DNA of 64,000 nt from Deinococcus sp. AB2017081 (lineage in GTDB: Bacteria > Deinococcota > Deinococci > Deinococcales > Deinococcaceae): assembly GCF_034440735.1 (NCBI RefSeq), contig NZ_CP140100.1, positions 1-64,000 of the forward strand, given 5' to 3'. Positions within the stretch are counted from its first letter, which is position 1; each line of letters starts with the position of its first letter. Positions 54,308-62,412 of the stretch are shown here, piece by piece. Under the pieces are notes generated by a model. The model was not told the DNA's origin, did not search any database, and saw only the letters and a list, made by a program, of their open reading frames with translations. Position numbers and translations under genes: made by a program.

Positions 54308-54856
54308 TCAGCCGGCGGTGTGGCCAGGACGCAGCACGATCCTGCCGAGGGGATGCCGCTGGTCGAGGTGGCGGTACGCGCCTCGCACGCGCTCCAGCGG
54401 GGACGTGGCCGCGATGGGTACCGCCACCTCCCCGGCCGCGACCAGGGCGGCCAGCACTTCGGTCACCCGCCGACCGCGTTGCCCTCGGGCGTCACGCCGT
54501 ACTCTGCGGCCGCCGCGAAGTCGATGACGGTGTCGATCCGCGCTGCCGGTACCCCCAGGTCCACGGCGGGCGCCACATACCCCTGCCCAAAGGTGTCGAT
54601 GAACGCATCGATCCGCCCGCCGCTCGCGGCCGGCAGGCGTTCCTTCAGGGCGTCGCTGTGGGGCACGGGTTCACGCCGTGCGCCTGCAGCCACGCCGCCC
54701 GGGAGGGGCTGGCGGTGCCGAGCACCCGCGCCCCCGCCCGGCGGGCGGGCGGCACCGCGACCGTCCCCACACCGCCGCTGGCCCCGGACACGGCGACCGT
54801 ATCGCCCGGCTGCACGTGCACGGCGCGGACGGCCGCCATGGCCGTCATCCCCACAC
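54308..54856 (-). pseudogene. Frameshifted, N-terminally truncated NAD(P)H:quinone oxidoreductase (MDR family)
   Basis: Three minus-strand frames together read as the second half of a zinc-independent MDR oxidoreductase: MTAMAAVRAVHVQPGDTVAV with GASGGVGTVAV (frame 1, from about 54854), then SGGRIDAFIDTFGQGYVAPAV and DTVIDFAAAAEYGVTPEG (frame 2, ending at 54463), then VTEVLAALVAAGEVAVP through GRIVLRPG (frame 3, ending at 54308). Two frameshifts (about 54665-54685 and about 54465) and loss of roughly the first 130-150 residues make it non-functional. It abuts the esterase gene, which suggests a deletion or recombination joint. Confidence 0.85.
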
Positions 54857-56425
54857 CGCGTCCAGGAACGCGTACCGCGCCCGGGGCTCGGGTTCGGCGC
54901 GGGTCTCGACATCGATGCGCAGGCGCGTGACCTGGCCGTGGGCGTCCGGGCGGCCCGCCGGCCAGTGAGGCCGGCCGGGGCCGTTCGGGTCACCGGTCTC
55001 GATGAAGCGGACGAAGTACGCCTGCATGAGTGCCGACACCGCGTGGTCGTCGGCCGTCCACGCGAAGACCGGGTTGAGGTGCAGGGTGCCCAGCGCGTAT
55101 TCGATCTCTGCGGAGTGCACCGCCCCGGTGGCGGGTGGGGACGGCGCGGCGCCGTCCCGCGTGACTCCGCCGGCCAGGTTGGGCGTGACGCCCGCCTCCA
55201 CGGGCGCGGGGCGGGGCCGGGCGTACAGGTACCGGTAGACCGGCTGCCCACTGGTGCGGGCGTGCTCGTCGAGCCACTTCCACGTGCCGTACGCGATGAA
55301 CCGGTCGCCCGCGAGGTCCGTGAGCGACTGCGCGGCCTCGGCCGGCGTCGACACCGGATAGACCGCCTCCGCGTGTGCCGCCCGGTCGCCGAAGAGTTCG
55401 GTGAGCACGGCCCGCGCCCGCAGCGGCGTGGGTTCCTCCGGGAGCAGCGCCCGGCCCGTCATTTCCTCGGAATTCCATCCGGCGAGCAGCGGCACGCGGG
55501 CCTGGGCGCCGGCCGCGAAGACCGCCGCCGGCGGGCGGGGATGGAACCAGCCGTCGACCGTACCCGTGAACCGGGGCGTTCCCGGCCGGCCCGACGCCTC
55601 GAGGAGTTCGGTCGCCGAACAGGCCCGCAGCTCCGCGAGCGACGCGGCCCCGGGACCGGCGGCGAACGCCGTTCCCTGCTCCTCGGCGCTGGACAGCGGC
55701 AGGACGGGGAGCGTCGTTCCGAAGGTGCCGCCGCTCTCCCCGATCGCCCGTGCAAACAGGCCGGTCGCGAGCGGCGAGGCCATCAGGGCGCACACCGAGA
55801 ACGCACCCGCCGACTCGCCCGCCACCGTCACCCGCGCCGGATCACCGCCGAACGCCGCGATGTGGCGCTGCACCCACGTGAGCGCGGCCACCTGGTCGAG
55901 GTGCCCGTAGTTCCCGGACGCGTGCTCGGGGGATTCGGCGGTGAGTTCCGGATGGGCGAAGAACCCGAACACGCCGAGCCGGTGGGTGAGCGTGACCACC
56001 ACCACGCCCTGACGGGCCAGGCTCTCGCCGTCGTAGCGGGGTTCCGAGCCGTCGCCCGCCACGAATCCGCCGCCGTGGATGTAGACGAGCACCGGGAGGC
56101 CGGCATCCGGCGACGCCGGCGCCGGCGCAGGCGTCCACACGTTCACGTACAGGCAGTCCTCACTCATGCCGGCATTGCGGAACTGCATGTCGCCGAAGAC
56201 CCGCGCCTGCATGGCCTGGTGTTCGAAGCGATCGGCGGCGCGCACGCCGTCCCAGGCCGGGGCCGGACGCGGCGGCCGCCAGCGTCCCTCCCGGACGGGC
56301 GGCGCGGCGTAGGGCAGGCCACGGAAGGCGCACACGCCGCTCGGCAGGGTCACGCCCCGCACCACGCCGCTGGGCGTGCGCACCACGGGGCCGTCGGGAA
56401 CGCTGGTTCCGGCGGCGTCCGTCAT
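54845..56425 (-). CDS. Type-B carboxylesterase
   Basis: A 526-residue alpha/beta hydrolase: RTPSGVVRGVTLPSGVCAFRG at the N terminus, EDCLYVNVWTP, VLVYIHGGGFVAGDG (oxyanion hole), VTVAGESAGAFSV with the Ser nucleophile, AGWNSEEMTG, and GAVHSAEIEYALG with the catalytic His. There is no evident signal peptide from ATG 56425; upstream in-frame ATGs exist, but homology begins just after this one and none has a Shine-Dalgarno. It hydrolyses carboxylic esters of unknown identity. Its stop falls inside the oxidoreductase pseudogene. Confidence 0.9.
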   Translation of the reverse strand: MTDAAGTSVPDGPVVRTPSGVVRGVTLPSGVCAFRGLPYAAPPVREGRWRPPRPAPAWDGVRAADRFEHQAMQARVFGDMQFRNAGMSEDCLYVNVWTPAPAPASPDAGLPVLVYIHGGGFVAGDGSEPRYDGESLARQGVVVVTLTHRLGVFGFFAHPELTAESPEHASGNYGHLDQVAALTWVQRHIAAFGGDPARVTVAGESAGAFSVCALMASPLATGLFARAIGESGGTFGTTLPVLPLSSAEEQGTAFAAGPGAASLAELRACSATELLEASGRPGTPRFTGTVDGWFHPRPPAAVFAAGAQARVPLLAGWNSEEMTGRALLPEEPTPLRARAVLTELFGDRAAHAEAVYPVSTPAEAAQSLTDLAGDRFIAYGTWKWLDEHARTSGQPVYRYLYARPRPAPVEAGVTPNLAGGVTRDGAAPSPPATGAVHSAEIEYALGTLHLNPVFAWTADDHAVSALMQAYFVRFIETGDPNGPGRPHWPAGRPDAHGQVTRLRIDVETRAEPEPRARYAFLDAVWG

Positions 56426-56607
56426 GCGGCGGCACCGGGCTGGGGGAAGGCTGGAGTCACAGCCCACGTTGTTCCACGGCAGCGGGTGCCCCATGGTGAG
56501 ACGCGCCCGGCACCCCACCGGCACGCCCGCCACGCCGGACACCGGCGGAGGCGCCGCGACCGCTCAGTCAGTGCGCCCCGTCCGGCGACGAGCGGCCCGG
56601 CGGCCGG

Positions 56608-58359
56608 TCACATCGCCGGCTGTTCGGGCTTCGGCAGGGTCACGTGGAACGTCGCGCCCTCGCCGGGCGTGCTCGCCGCCGTGACGCTGCCGTGGTGCCG
56701 TCTCACCAGGCGCTGGACGATGGCCAGGCCCACGCCGCTGCCCCCGAACTCCTCCTGGCTGTGCAGCCGCTGGAAGATCCCGAACAGCTTGTGGGCGTAC
56801 CGCATGTCGAAGCCGGCGCCGTTGTCCCGGACGCACAGCGTCCACTGCTCGGGATCGTCCTCGGCCCAGATCTCGAGGATCGCCTGCGGCTGGTCACGCG
56901 AGAACTTCAGGGCGTTGGACAGGAGCTGCCTCACGATCTCATGCAGGGCATCCTGATCGGCCCAGACGACGGGCAGGGGCTGGATCCGCCAGGTCACGGC
57001 GCGGTCGACCAGATCCGGCCCCAGGTCGAGCTGGACAGTCCGGACGATCAGGTTGACATCGACGAGGCCCAGGCGCAGGTCCCTGCGTCCGACTCTGGAC
57101 AGCTGCAGCATGGCGTCGAGCAGGGTGTTCATGCGCTGCGCGCTCTGATCGACGATATCGAGGTACCGCTGAACCCTGCTGCTGTCGTTCGCGCTGCGGC
57201 GGGCCAGGGCGGCGAAGCTCGTCACGTGGCGGACCGGCGACATCAGGTCGTGCGACACGGAGTACGTGAGGGCCTCCAGCTCCTCGTTGGTCTCGCGCAG
57301 GGCGTGGTTCTGCCGCTTCAGGGTGGTGGCCGTCGCCGCCCGCTCGAGCACCAGGGACAGGCTGCGGCCGACCGCCTGGAAGACCGCACGTTCCCGGTCC
57401 GACCAGGCGTCGCGCTGCTGCATGCCCATGGCCAGGAGCCCGCGGGGAACGTCACCTGTGAAGCACACGTACAGCGCGCCCGCGCCGTACTGCTCGGTCA
57501 GCGCCACGCCCTCACGCTCGGCGTCCCAGCGGGGGACGAACACCGCCTCCCGCCGGTCACAGGCCTCCTGGAAGCTGGGCGCCGTGAACGGAACGCCCTG
57601 TTTCAGGACGTCCACGATGTCAGGGGCGATGTCGTCCGTCCACACCCGGGCCCTCCATGCCCGTCCGGTGGGCTCGTAATACACGGCACTGACGTCCGGA
57701 AGGATGTTCTGCAGCATCTCCACGCCCATGCGCGCCAGATCCAGCACGTCGCTGGTCGAGGCCGCACGCTCGGTGAACTGGGCGAAGGCGTCCAGCGCCA
57801 GGGTGCGGTTCCTGACCTGGACATCCAGATTCTGCGCGAGTTCGGCCCACCCCAGGGACACCGCCGCCAGGGCAGTCAGCGTCCTGAAAAACCGCTGCTC
57901 GCTGTCCGTGAAGTGGTGCGGTTCGCGAAAATCCAGCACGATCACGCCCAGAGAACGCTCTTCCAGAACGATCGGCAGGACGGCCGTCGCCACGGGCGCG
58001 ACCGCCCGGGTCTGCGTCTCGAGATCCGGGTAGGCGCTGGTCAGGGCGCCCTCGTGTTCGAACAGCAGGGGCTGCCGCCGGGTCAGGGCATCGGACACCG
58101 GCGAGGCGTCCTCGAGGGGGCCGTCCTGCCACAGGATGGCCGCCCCCGCTTCATGGCCCCGGGTCAGGGCCAGCTCGACCCGGTCGCGCGTGTCGGTGAC
58201 CATCAGGACAGCGCCGCCCAGCGCGTCGAACGAGTCGTGGGCGGCCTGCAGCACCAGATCCAGGATGACCGAACGGTCGTGGGTGCTGGCCAGCTGTTCG
58301 GTGATGCCCTGGAGTCGGTCGCCGAAGGAGGGCGTTATGGCCACGGACTTGCTGGACAT
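56608..58359 (-). CDS. GAF-domain sensor histidine kinase
   Basis: A 583-residue soluble kinase: GAF-like domain (about 10-170), second GAF (about 190-345), coiled coil, HisKA with SVSHDLMSPVRHV, and HATPase_c with LLSNALKFSRDQ, VRDNGAGFDMRYAHKLFG and GSGVGLAIVQR. The C-terminal half resembles the kinase at 6764-9541, including the KLFGxFQRLH segment. A TATGCT -10 sits 6 nt before ATG 58359, so it is probably leaderless. No response regulator is adjacent. Confidence 0.92.
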   Translation of the reverse strand: MSSKSVAITPSFGDRLQGITEQLASTHDRSVILDLVLQAAHDSFDALGGAVLMVTDTRDRVELALTRGHEAGAAILWQDGPLEDASPVSDALTRRQPLLFEHEGALTSAYPDLETQTRAVAPVATAVLPIVLEERSLGVIVLDFREPHHFTDSEQRFFRTLTALAAVSLGWAELAQNLDVQVRNRTLALDAFAQFTERAASTSDVLDLARMGVEMLQNILPDVSAVYYEPTGRAWRARVWTDDIAPDIVDVLKQGVPFTAPSFQEACDRREAVFVPRWDAEREGVALTEQYGAGALYVCFTGDVPRGLLAMGMQQRDAWSDRERAVFQAVGRSLSLVLERAATATTLKRQNHALRETNEELEALTYSVSHDLMSPVRHVTSFAALARRSANDSSRVQRYLDIVDQSAQRMNTLLDAMLQLSRVGRRDLRLGLVDVNLIVRTVQLDLGPDLVDRAVTWRIQPLPVVWADQDALHEIVRQLLSNALKFSRDQPQAILEIWAEDDPEQWTLCVRDNGAGFDMRYAHKLFGIFQRLHSQEEFGGSGVGLAIVQRLVRRHHGSVTAASTPGEGATFHVTLPKPEQPAM

Positions 58360-58365
58360 GACCCG

Positions 58366-58371
58366 AGCATA
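58366..58371 (-). promoter_or_regulatory. Leaderless-type -10 for the GAF kinase
   Basis: TATGCT on the minus strand (58371-58366), then 6 nt, then ATG 58359. No -35 was assigned. Confidence 0.5.
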
Positions 58372-58559
58372 GACACCGGGGCGGTGCGCCGGGCCATGCC
58401 GGCTGTCCTGCACACCGGCCTGAATCTTCACAGATGCGTGATCCGTCGCCAGATGCCTGAACGGCGGGCGGCCTGAGCACGGCCACCGCCCCCGGCGGCG
58501 GTGTGGAGCGCGGCGTGTCCCCAGGGCGTGTCGGTCATCGGCGGCCCGTCCCGGTGTCC

Positions 58560-58685
58560 CAGCGGTGTTCCGTTCCGCCCCGGGGCTGTGATGATGCCCC
58601 AGGGCTCCACGTCCAACCGCTGCCGTGTCCGGGACTCGCTCCGCTCGTTTCAGAGGCCGTGAGGGCATTCCTCACGGCCTCTGAA
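58560..58685 (+). repeat. Structured intergenic repeat, copy 1
   Basis: About 94 bp (58560-58653) align with 60312-60405 at roughly 80-85% identity without gaps. Outer arms CAGCGGT (58560-58566) and ACCGCTG (58616-58622) enclose a GGGGC/GCCCC stem. A 3' perfect hairpin follows, with 16-bp arms 58649-58664/58670-58685 and loop GCATT. The 3' hairpin differs in sequence from copy 2 but keeps pairing. The strand is arbitrary. It ends 21 bp before the start of a membrane-protein gene. Confidence 0.75.
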
Positions 58686-58706
58686 CTCTGCTGTCACACT
58701 CGGCCC

Positions 58707-59135
58707 ATGCTGCTCGTCGTCCACGCCGCACTGACCTGGGCCCTGGTCGGCCTGATCCTGACCATCCAGATCGTCCACTACCCCCTCTTCTCCCGGGTGG
58801 GTGCGGCCGGATACGCGGCCTACCAGCGCGAACACGTCACGCGCATCACCACGCTGGTCGCGCCACTGATGCTGGCCGAACTGGTGACCGGCGCCGCCCT
58901 GGTGGCGTGGCCACCCTCCCTCCGGTTCTCGCCGTCTGGCTGGTTGGGGCTGGGGCTGATCGCGGTGGTGTGGATGTCGACGGCCCTGGTGCAGTCCCCG
59001 GCGCACGGCCGACTGGCGACGGGCTTCAATCCGGCGTGGCACACGCGCCTGGTGACGACGAACTGGGTGCGCACCGTGGTCTGGCTGGGGCGCGGCGTGC
59101 TGGTGGGCTGGTGGCTGCACCAGGCGCTGGCATGA
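58707..59135 (+). CDS. Small four-helix integral membrane protein
   Basis: A 142-residue protein with four predicted membrane helices (LLVVHAALTWALVGLILTIQ, TTLVAPLMLAELVTGAALVA, WLGLGLIAVVWMSTALV, TVVWLGRGVLVGWWL) and conserved-looking IVHYPLFSRVG, YQREHVTRI and WVRT segments. It resembles uncharacterised small membrane proteins; I do not know its function. ATG 58707 has no Shine-Dalgarno; a CACACT sits 6 nt upstream in the leaderless position. Confidence 0.8.
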   Translation: MLLVVHAALTWALVGLILTIQIVHYPLFSRVGAAGYAAYQREHVTRITTLVAPLMLAELVTGAALVAWPPSLRFSPSGWLGLGLIAVVWMSTALVQSPAHGRLATGFNPAWHTRLVTTNWVRTVVWLGRGVLVGWWLHQALA

Positions 59136-59765
59136 GTACCGGCCATCTGCCGCGCCGGTCAGGACGGACGGCCGCCCCACCGGTCATCGGTGCGGGGGAT
59201 CGGGGGTGCGGGTGGGGTGACGTGGTACTCAGCAGTCCGCCGCGTTCCGGCTGCCGGTGCCGTCTCTGGAGCCTCTGGGCTGCCGACCGGCGCTCCCCCG
59301 GTGCCCGTCGAGTCGGCGGTACGCCGGGGGGCCGCCCGCTTCATGGGTTCCCGGACGCCGACCGTCTGCCGCATCCCTCCGCCGGATCCACGCCGTGCCC
59401 TGAACCAGACTGGCGCTCTGTCCGCTCCAGCTCGCCTGACGCACGCTCCGGCATGCGGTGCGTGTGCCTGCAGCTGCTCGCCCTGAGCCGCGCCGCGCCG
59501 GCCCTGATCCCCCGCCTTGGGGTCACACCGCCAGACACGCTCCGACCCCACGCTCTTGGAGCAGGTGCTGCATGGCCCCTCGATCGAGTGGATCGCGGAG
59601 CCACAGGCGATGACGCCCGGTGGACACCGGAACCGGTCAGGTTTCGCCCAGCCGCCGATCGAGCCTCAACCACCCTGGCAGGCGTGCAGCGACACCGCGG
59701 AACCATGACCAATCGGTCAAGACGCCGGTGTGGCGTGTGCCCCTGATCCGCCGACGCAGCACGCC
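59136..59765. other. 630-bp region without a supported gene
   Basis: Open frames exist on both strands, but their products are Pro/Arg-rich with no domain and inconsistent codon bias. No repeats or hairpins of note were seen. It may be decayed sequence. Confidence 0.4.
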
Positions 59766-59771
59766 TACGCT
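59766..59771 (+). promoter_or_regulatory. Leaderless-type -10 for the 75-aa protein
   Basis: TACGCT is followed by 6 nt and ATG 59778, matching the pattern at 19070, 36857 and 58366. Confidence 0.5.
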
Positions 59772-59777
59772 GCGTCC

Positions 59778-60005
59778 ATGGAGGAATCGGTCGCGGCCGC
59801 CCAGGTGTGGCGCCACCTGGCAGCTCTGGGCTGCACGCGGTCCGTGCGCCGGGTGTGGGTGGATGGTGCCCAGCAGTACGGCGTCGAGATCTTCCAGGGG
59901 GACACGCTGATCGCGTCCGGGCACCATGAGCAGCAGGGCCTGGCCAATTCGGCCGCGCTGCTGGCGGCGATGCGGATCCTGGGGCCGCCCGACCGGCGGC
60001 GCTGA
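59778..60005 (+). CDS. Small hypothetical protein (75 aa)
   Basis: The product (MEESVAAAQVWRHLAALGC at the start, then VWVDGAQQYGVEIFQGDTLIA and NSAALLAAMRILG) has a plausible alpha-beta-alpha pattern and native-like codon use. A TACGCT -10 lies six bases before the ATG, giving a leaderless start. No family recognised. Confidence 0.55.
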   Translation: MEESVAAAQVWRHLAALGCTRSVRRVWVDGAQQYGVEIFQGDTLIASGHHEQQGLANSAALLAAMRILGPPDRRR

Positions 60006-60311
60006 GCCCGGTGGTCGGCATGGGCCGCTCAGGGGGTCACACGGCCCCCTTGCTGGCGACCGACGGTACCTGGCCACGCCGCGTGCTGACGACACCACGA
60101 TCCAGTCCGGTGCTGTCGTCTGCGGCATGCAGGAATGGTCGTGCGGGTCTCAGGCCCCATCGTTCGGGAAGGCGACGGTTCATCACGTGGCCCCGGTTCC
60201 GGACGCGCCTGCCAGTGGGCGGGGGATCGCTGAGATGACGTGGTCAGCGTCACCGCCGGCGGGACGGTGACCCGTGTGGGCCCACCCGTCTGCACGGCCC
60301 ACGGCACGTGA

Positions 60312-60438
60312 CAGCGGTGTTCAGTTCCACCCCGGGGCTGGACGGATGCCCCTCCCGTCCACGTCCAGCCGCTGCCGTGTCCGTCACCCGCTCCGCTCGT
60401 TGCAGGGGGAATGAGGGAACCCCTCACTCCCCCTGCAA
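60312..60438 (+). repeat. Structured intergenic repeat, copy 2
   Basis: This copy has CAGCGG (60312-60317) paired with CCGCTG (60369-60374), the same inner GGGGC/GCCCC stem, and a 3' hairpin with 18-bp arms 60400-60417/60421-60438 carrying one A-C mismatch. The hairpin sequence is unlike that of copy 1, yet also palindromic. It ends 23 bp from the 3' end of the LacI remnant, for which it may act as a terminator. The 60006-60311 stretch before it holds nothing recognised. Confidence 0.75.
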
Positions 60439-60460
60439 CCTGCTGTGAGATCCGCCGCGC

Positions 60461-61297
60461 TCACGTGCGGGGTGGCTGGCACGATCCGCGCACGATCAGC
60501 GTCGTCGGGAGGCGGTGGACGCCCGGCACGCGGGGGGCCGTGCCGGTGACGGCATCGATGACCAGCTGCGCGGCCATGCGGCCCAGACGGGCGGCGTCCT
60601 GCGCGATGACCGTCAGGGGCGGGGCGATCAGGGTCGCCCAACGGGCGTCGTCGAAGCTCACCACGGAGAGGTCCGTGGGAACGCGGAGCTCCGCGTCATG
60701 GAGCGCCTGGAGGGTTCCGACCGCCATCTCGATGTTGGCCACGAACAGCGCGGTCGGGCGGGGGCCCGGGCGCGACAGCAGGGCCGTGGCCGCGCGGTAG
60801 CCGTCCTCGGCGGTGTAGCGCGCTGTGACGACCCAGCGGTCAGGCAGGGGCACGCCGGCACGCTCCAGTTCGGCGCGCAGGCCCTCGAGGCGTTCGCGGC
60901 CGGACGTGAGGGAGGGGTCGCCGGCGACCGTGCCGATATGGCGGTGGCCCAGGGCGAGCAGGTGACGCGCGGCGCTCGCGGCGCCGGCGACGTTGTCGGA
61001 GAGCACTGCGGCGGTGCCGGCCGCGCCGCTGATGCAGTCGACCTCCACGACCGGCAGGCCCGAGCGGACGAGGCCCTCCACCTCGGCGCGGGAGCCCTCG
61101 GTGGGTTCGAGCACGACGCCGCACACCCGCTGGCGGCGCAGCAGGTCGAGGGCGCCGCGCTCCTTGCGGATGTCCTCGTCCGAGGTGCACAGCAGGGCGG
61201 AGTACCCGCGCTGCGCCGCCTCGCGTTCCAGGCCGCTGGCCATCTGCGCGTGGAAGGGGTTGAGGAGGTTCGCGATGATCAGGCCGATGGTGCGCCG
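60461..61297 (-). pseudogene. LacI-family regulator remnant lacking its DNA-binding domain
   Basis: The frame encodes a full LacI-type effector domain (TIGLIIANLLNPFHAQMASG, GYSALLCTSDED, GHRHIGTVAGDP, LSVVSFDDARW, VRGSCQPP near the end), but the helix-turn-helix and hinge that should precede TIGLII are missing. Upstream, from about 61302, the sequence belongs to a plus-strand glyoxalase-fold gene fragment. The open frame to ATG 61351 therefore contains antisense VOC sequence. A truncated protein could still be made, but it could not bind DNA in the normal way. Confidence 0.8.
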
Positions 61298-61301
61298 GCA
61301 C

Positions 61302-61418
61302 GGCACCGAGGTGCTGCAGCGCTCGTCGAGCGACGGCCGCTGGCTGTACACGTACTACCCGACCGAGCGCGACCTCGGCGTGGTGCTCGAGGTGCTGGAG
61401 GCCCGCCGTCCGGCATGA
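61302..61418 (+). pseudogene. C-terminal fragment of a VOC/glyoxalase-fold protein
   Basis: The plus strand reads GTEVLQRSSSDGRWLYTYYP then RDLGVVLEVLEARRPA and a stop, which resembles the end of a methylmalonyl-CoA-epimerase or lactoylglutathione-lyase-like protein. The rest of the gene is absent: at about 61300 the sequence switches to antisense LacI. Only about 38 codons remain. Family assignment is tentative. Confidence 0.5.
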
Positions 61419-61542
61419 CCCGCGGCCGTGACCGCCGGTCAGCGGCCCCGCGCGCGGAACTTGGTTCCCAGGAGCGGCCCGCGGTGGCCGGCGTGTCCGA
61501 ACCGTCCCGGGATCCGGTGTGGCGCCGGCGCGGCCGCGCGCC

Positions 61543-62409
61543 TCACGTGACCGGCGTTGCGGCCGGCGTCCACGTGTCCGGATCGATGCGGCCGGCGTAC
61601 AGCGGGAGGGCCAGGGGAGGGTCGCCGGGTCGGAACGGCGCCCACGGGCGGGTGAGGCCCACGGTGCCGTACGTGCGGACGCGGGGCACGTGGTCGAGGT
61701 CGAGGACGTCCGTGAGCACGGTGGCGTCCGTGGCGGCATGCACGCGCACGAGGCCCTCGGGATCCACGATGACGCTCTGACCGGTGCCCTCGGGCCCGGC
61801 GGCGTTCACGCTCACGACGAACACCTGGTTCATGATGGCGTGCGCGCGGGCGAGCACCACCTCCTGCGGGCGGTCACAGGTGGTGGTCTTGACGACGTTG
61901 AGGACGACCTCGGCGCCCATCCACGCGAGGTGGCGGGTGACCTCGGGGAACCACGCGTCGTAGCAGACGGTCAGGCCGGCGCGGCCCACGCCGGGCAGGT
62001 CGAACACCACGAAGGCGTCCCCAGCGTCGAAGGGCTCGTGGGGCCGCCACGGAAAGACCTTGCGGTAGGACGCGGCGAGCTGGCCCTCGGGACTCAGCAC
62101 GACGGCCGTGTCGTACAGTTCCCCGCCCGGCCCCAGCTCGCACACGCTGCCGGGCACGAGCCACACCCCGAGGTCGCCGGCGAGCGCCGCGAGGTCGCGG
62201 AGCCTCGGTCCGCTGAGCGGCTCCGCGACGGCGCGGTACTCCTCGGCGGTGGCCGCGCCGCCGTGCAGGTGCAGTTCCGGGTACACGAGCAGCTGCGCCT
62301 GCGGGACGCGGCGGGCCACGCCCTCGACGTCCGCGGCGAAGCCCGCCAGGGGCCCACCGGCCGGGCGGGGGGCGGCCTGCACGGCCGCGACCGGCAGGGC
62401 GCGGGCCAC
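61543..62409 (-). CDS. Carbon-nitrogen hydrolase (nitrilase superfamily)
   Basis: A 288-residue amidase-fold protein with the Glu-Lys-Cys triad: LLVYPELHLHG (Glu about 44), SYRKVFPWRPHEPF (Lys) and LTVCYDAWFPEVTRHLAW (Cys). Further family segments are VVLARAHAIMNQVFVVSVN and GQSVIVDPEG. It hydrolyses an amide, carbamoyl or nitrile bond of an unknown substrate. GTG 62409 lies 3 nt after the stop of the HisD-like gene, so the two are co-transcribed. Confidence 0.9.
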   Translation of the reverse strand: MARALPVAAVQAAPRPAGGPLAGFAADVEGVARRVPQAQLLVYPELHLHGGAATAEEYRAVAEPLSGPRLRDLAALAGDLGVWLVPGSVCELGPGGELYDTAVVLSPEGQLAASYRKVFPWRPHEPFDAGDAFVVFDLPGVGRAGLTVCYDAWFPEVTRHLAWMGAEVVLNVVKTTTCDRPQEVVLARAHAIMNQVFVVSVNAAGPEGTGQSVIVDPEGLVRVHAATDATVLTDVLDLDHVPRVRTYGTVGLTRPWAPFRPGDPPLALPLYAGRIDPDTWTPAATPVT

Positions 62410-62412
62410 GGC

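Noticed and set aside
59159..59551. 130-codon minus-strand ORF
   Set aside because: Weak codon bias and no domain; several equally long overlapping frames exist in this stretch, so none can be preferred.
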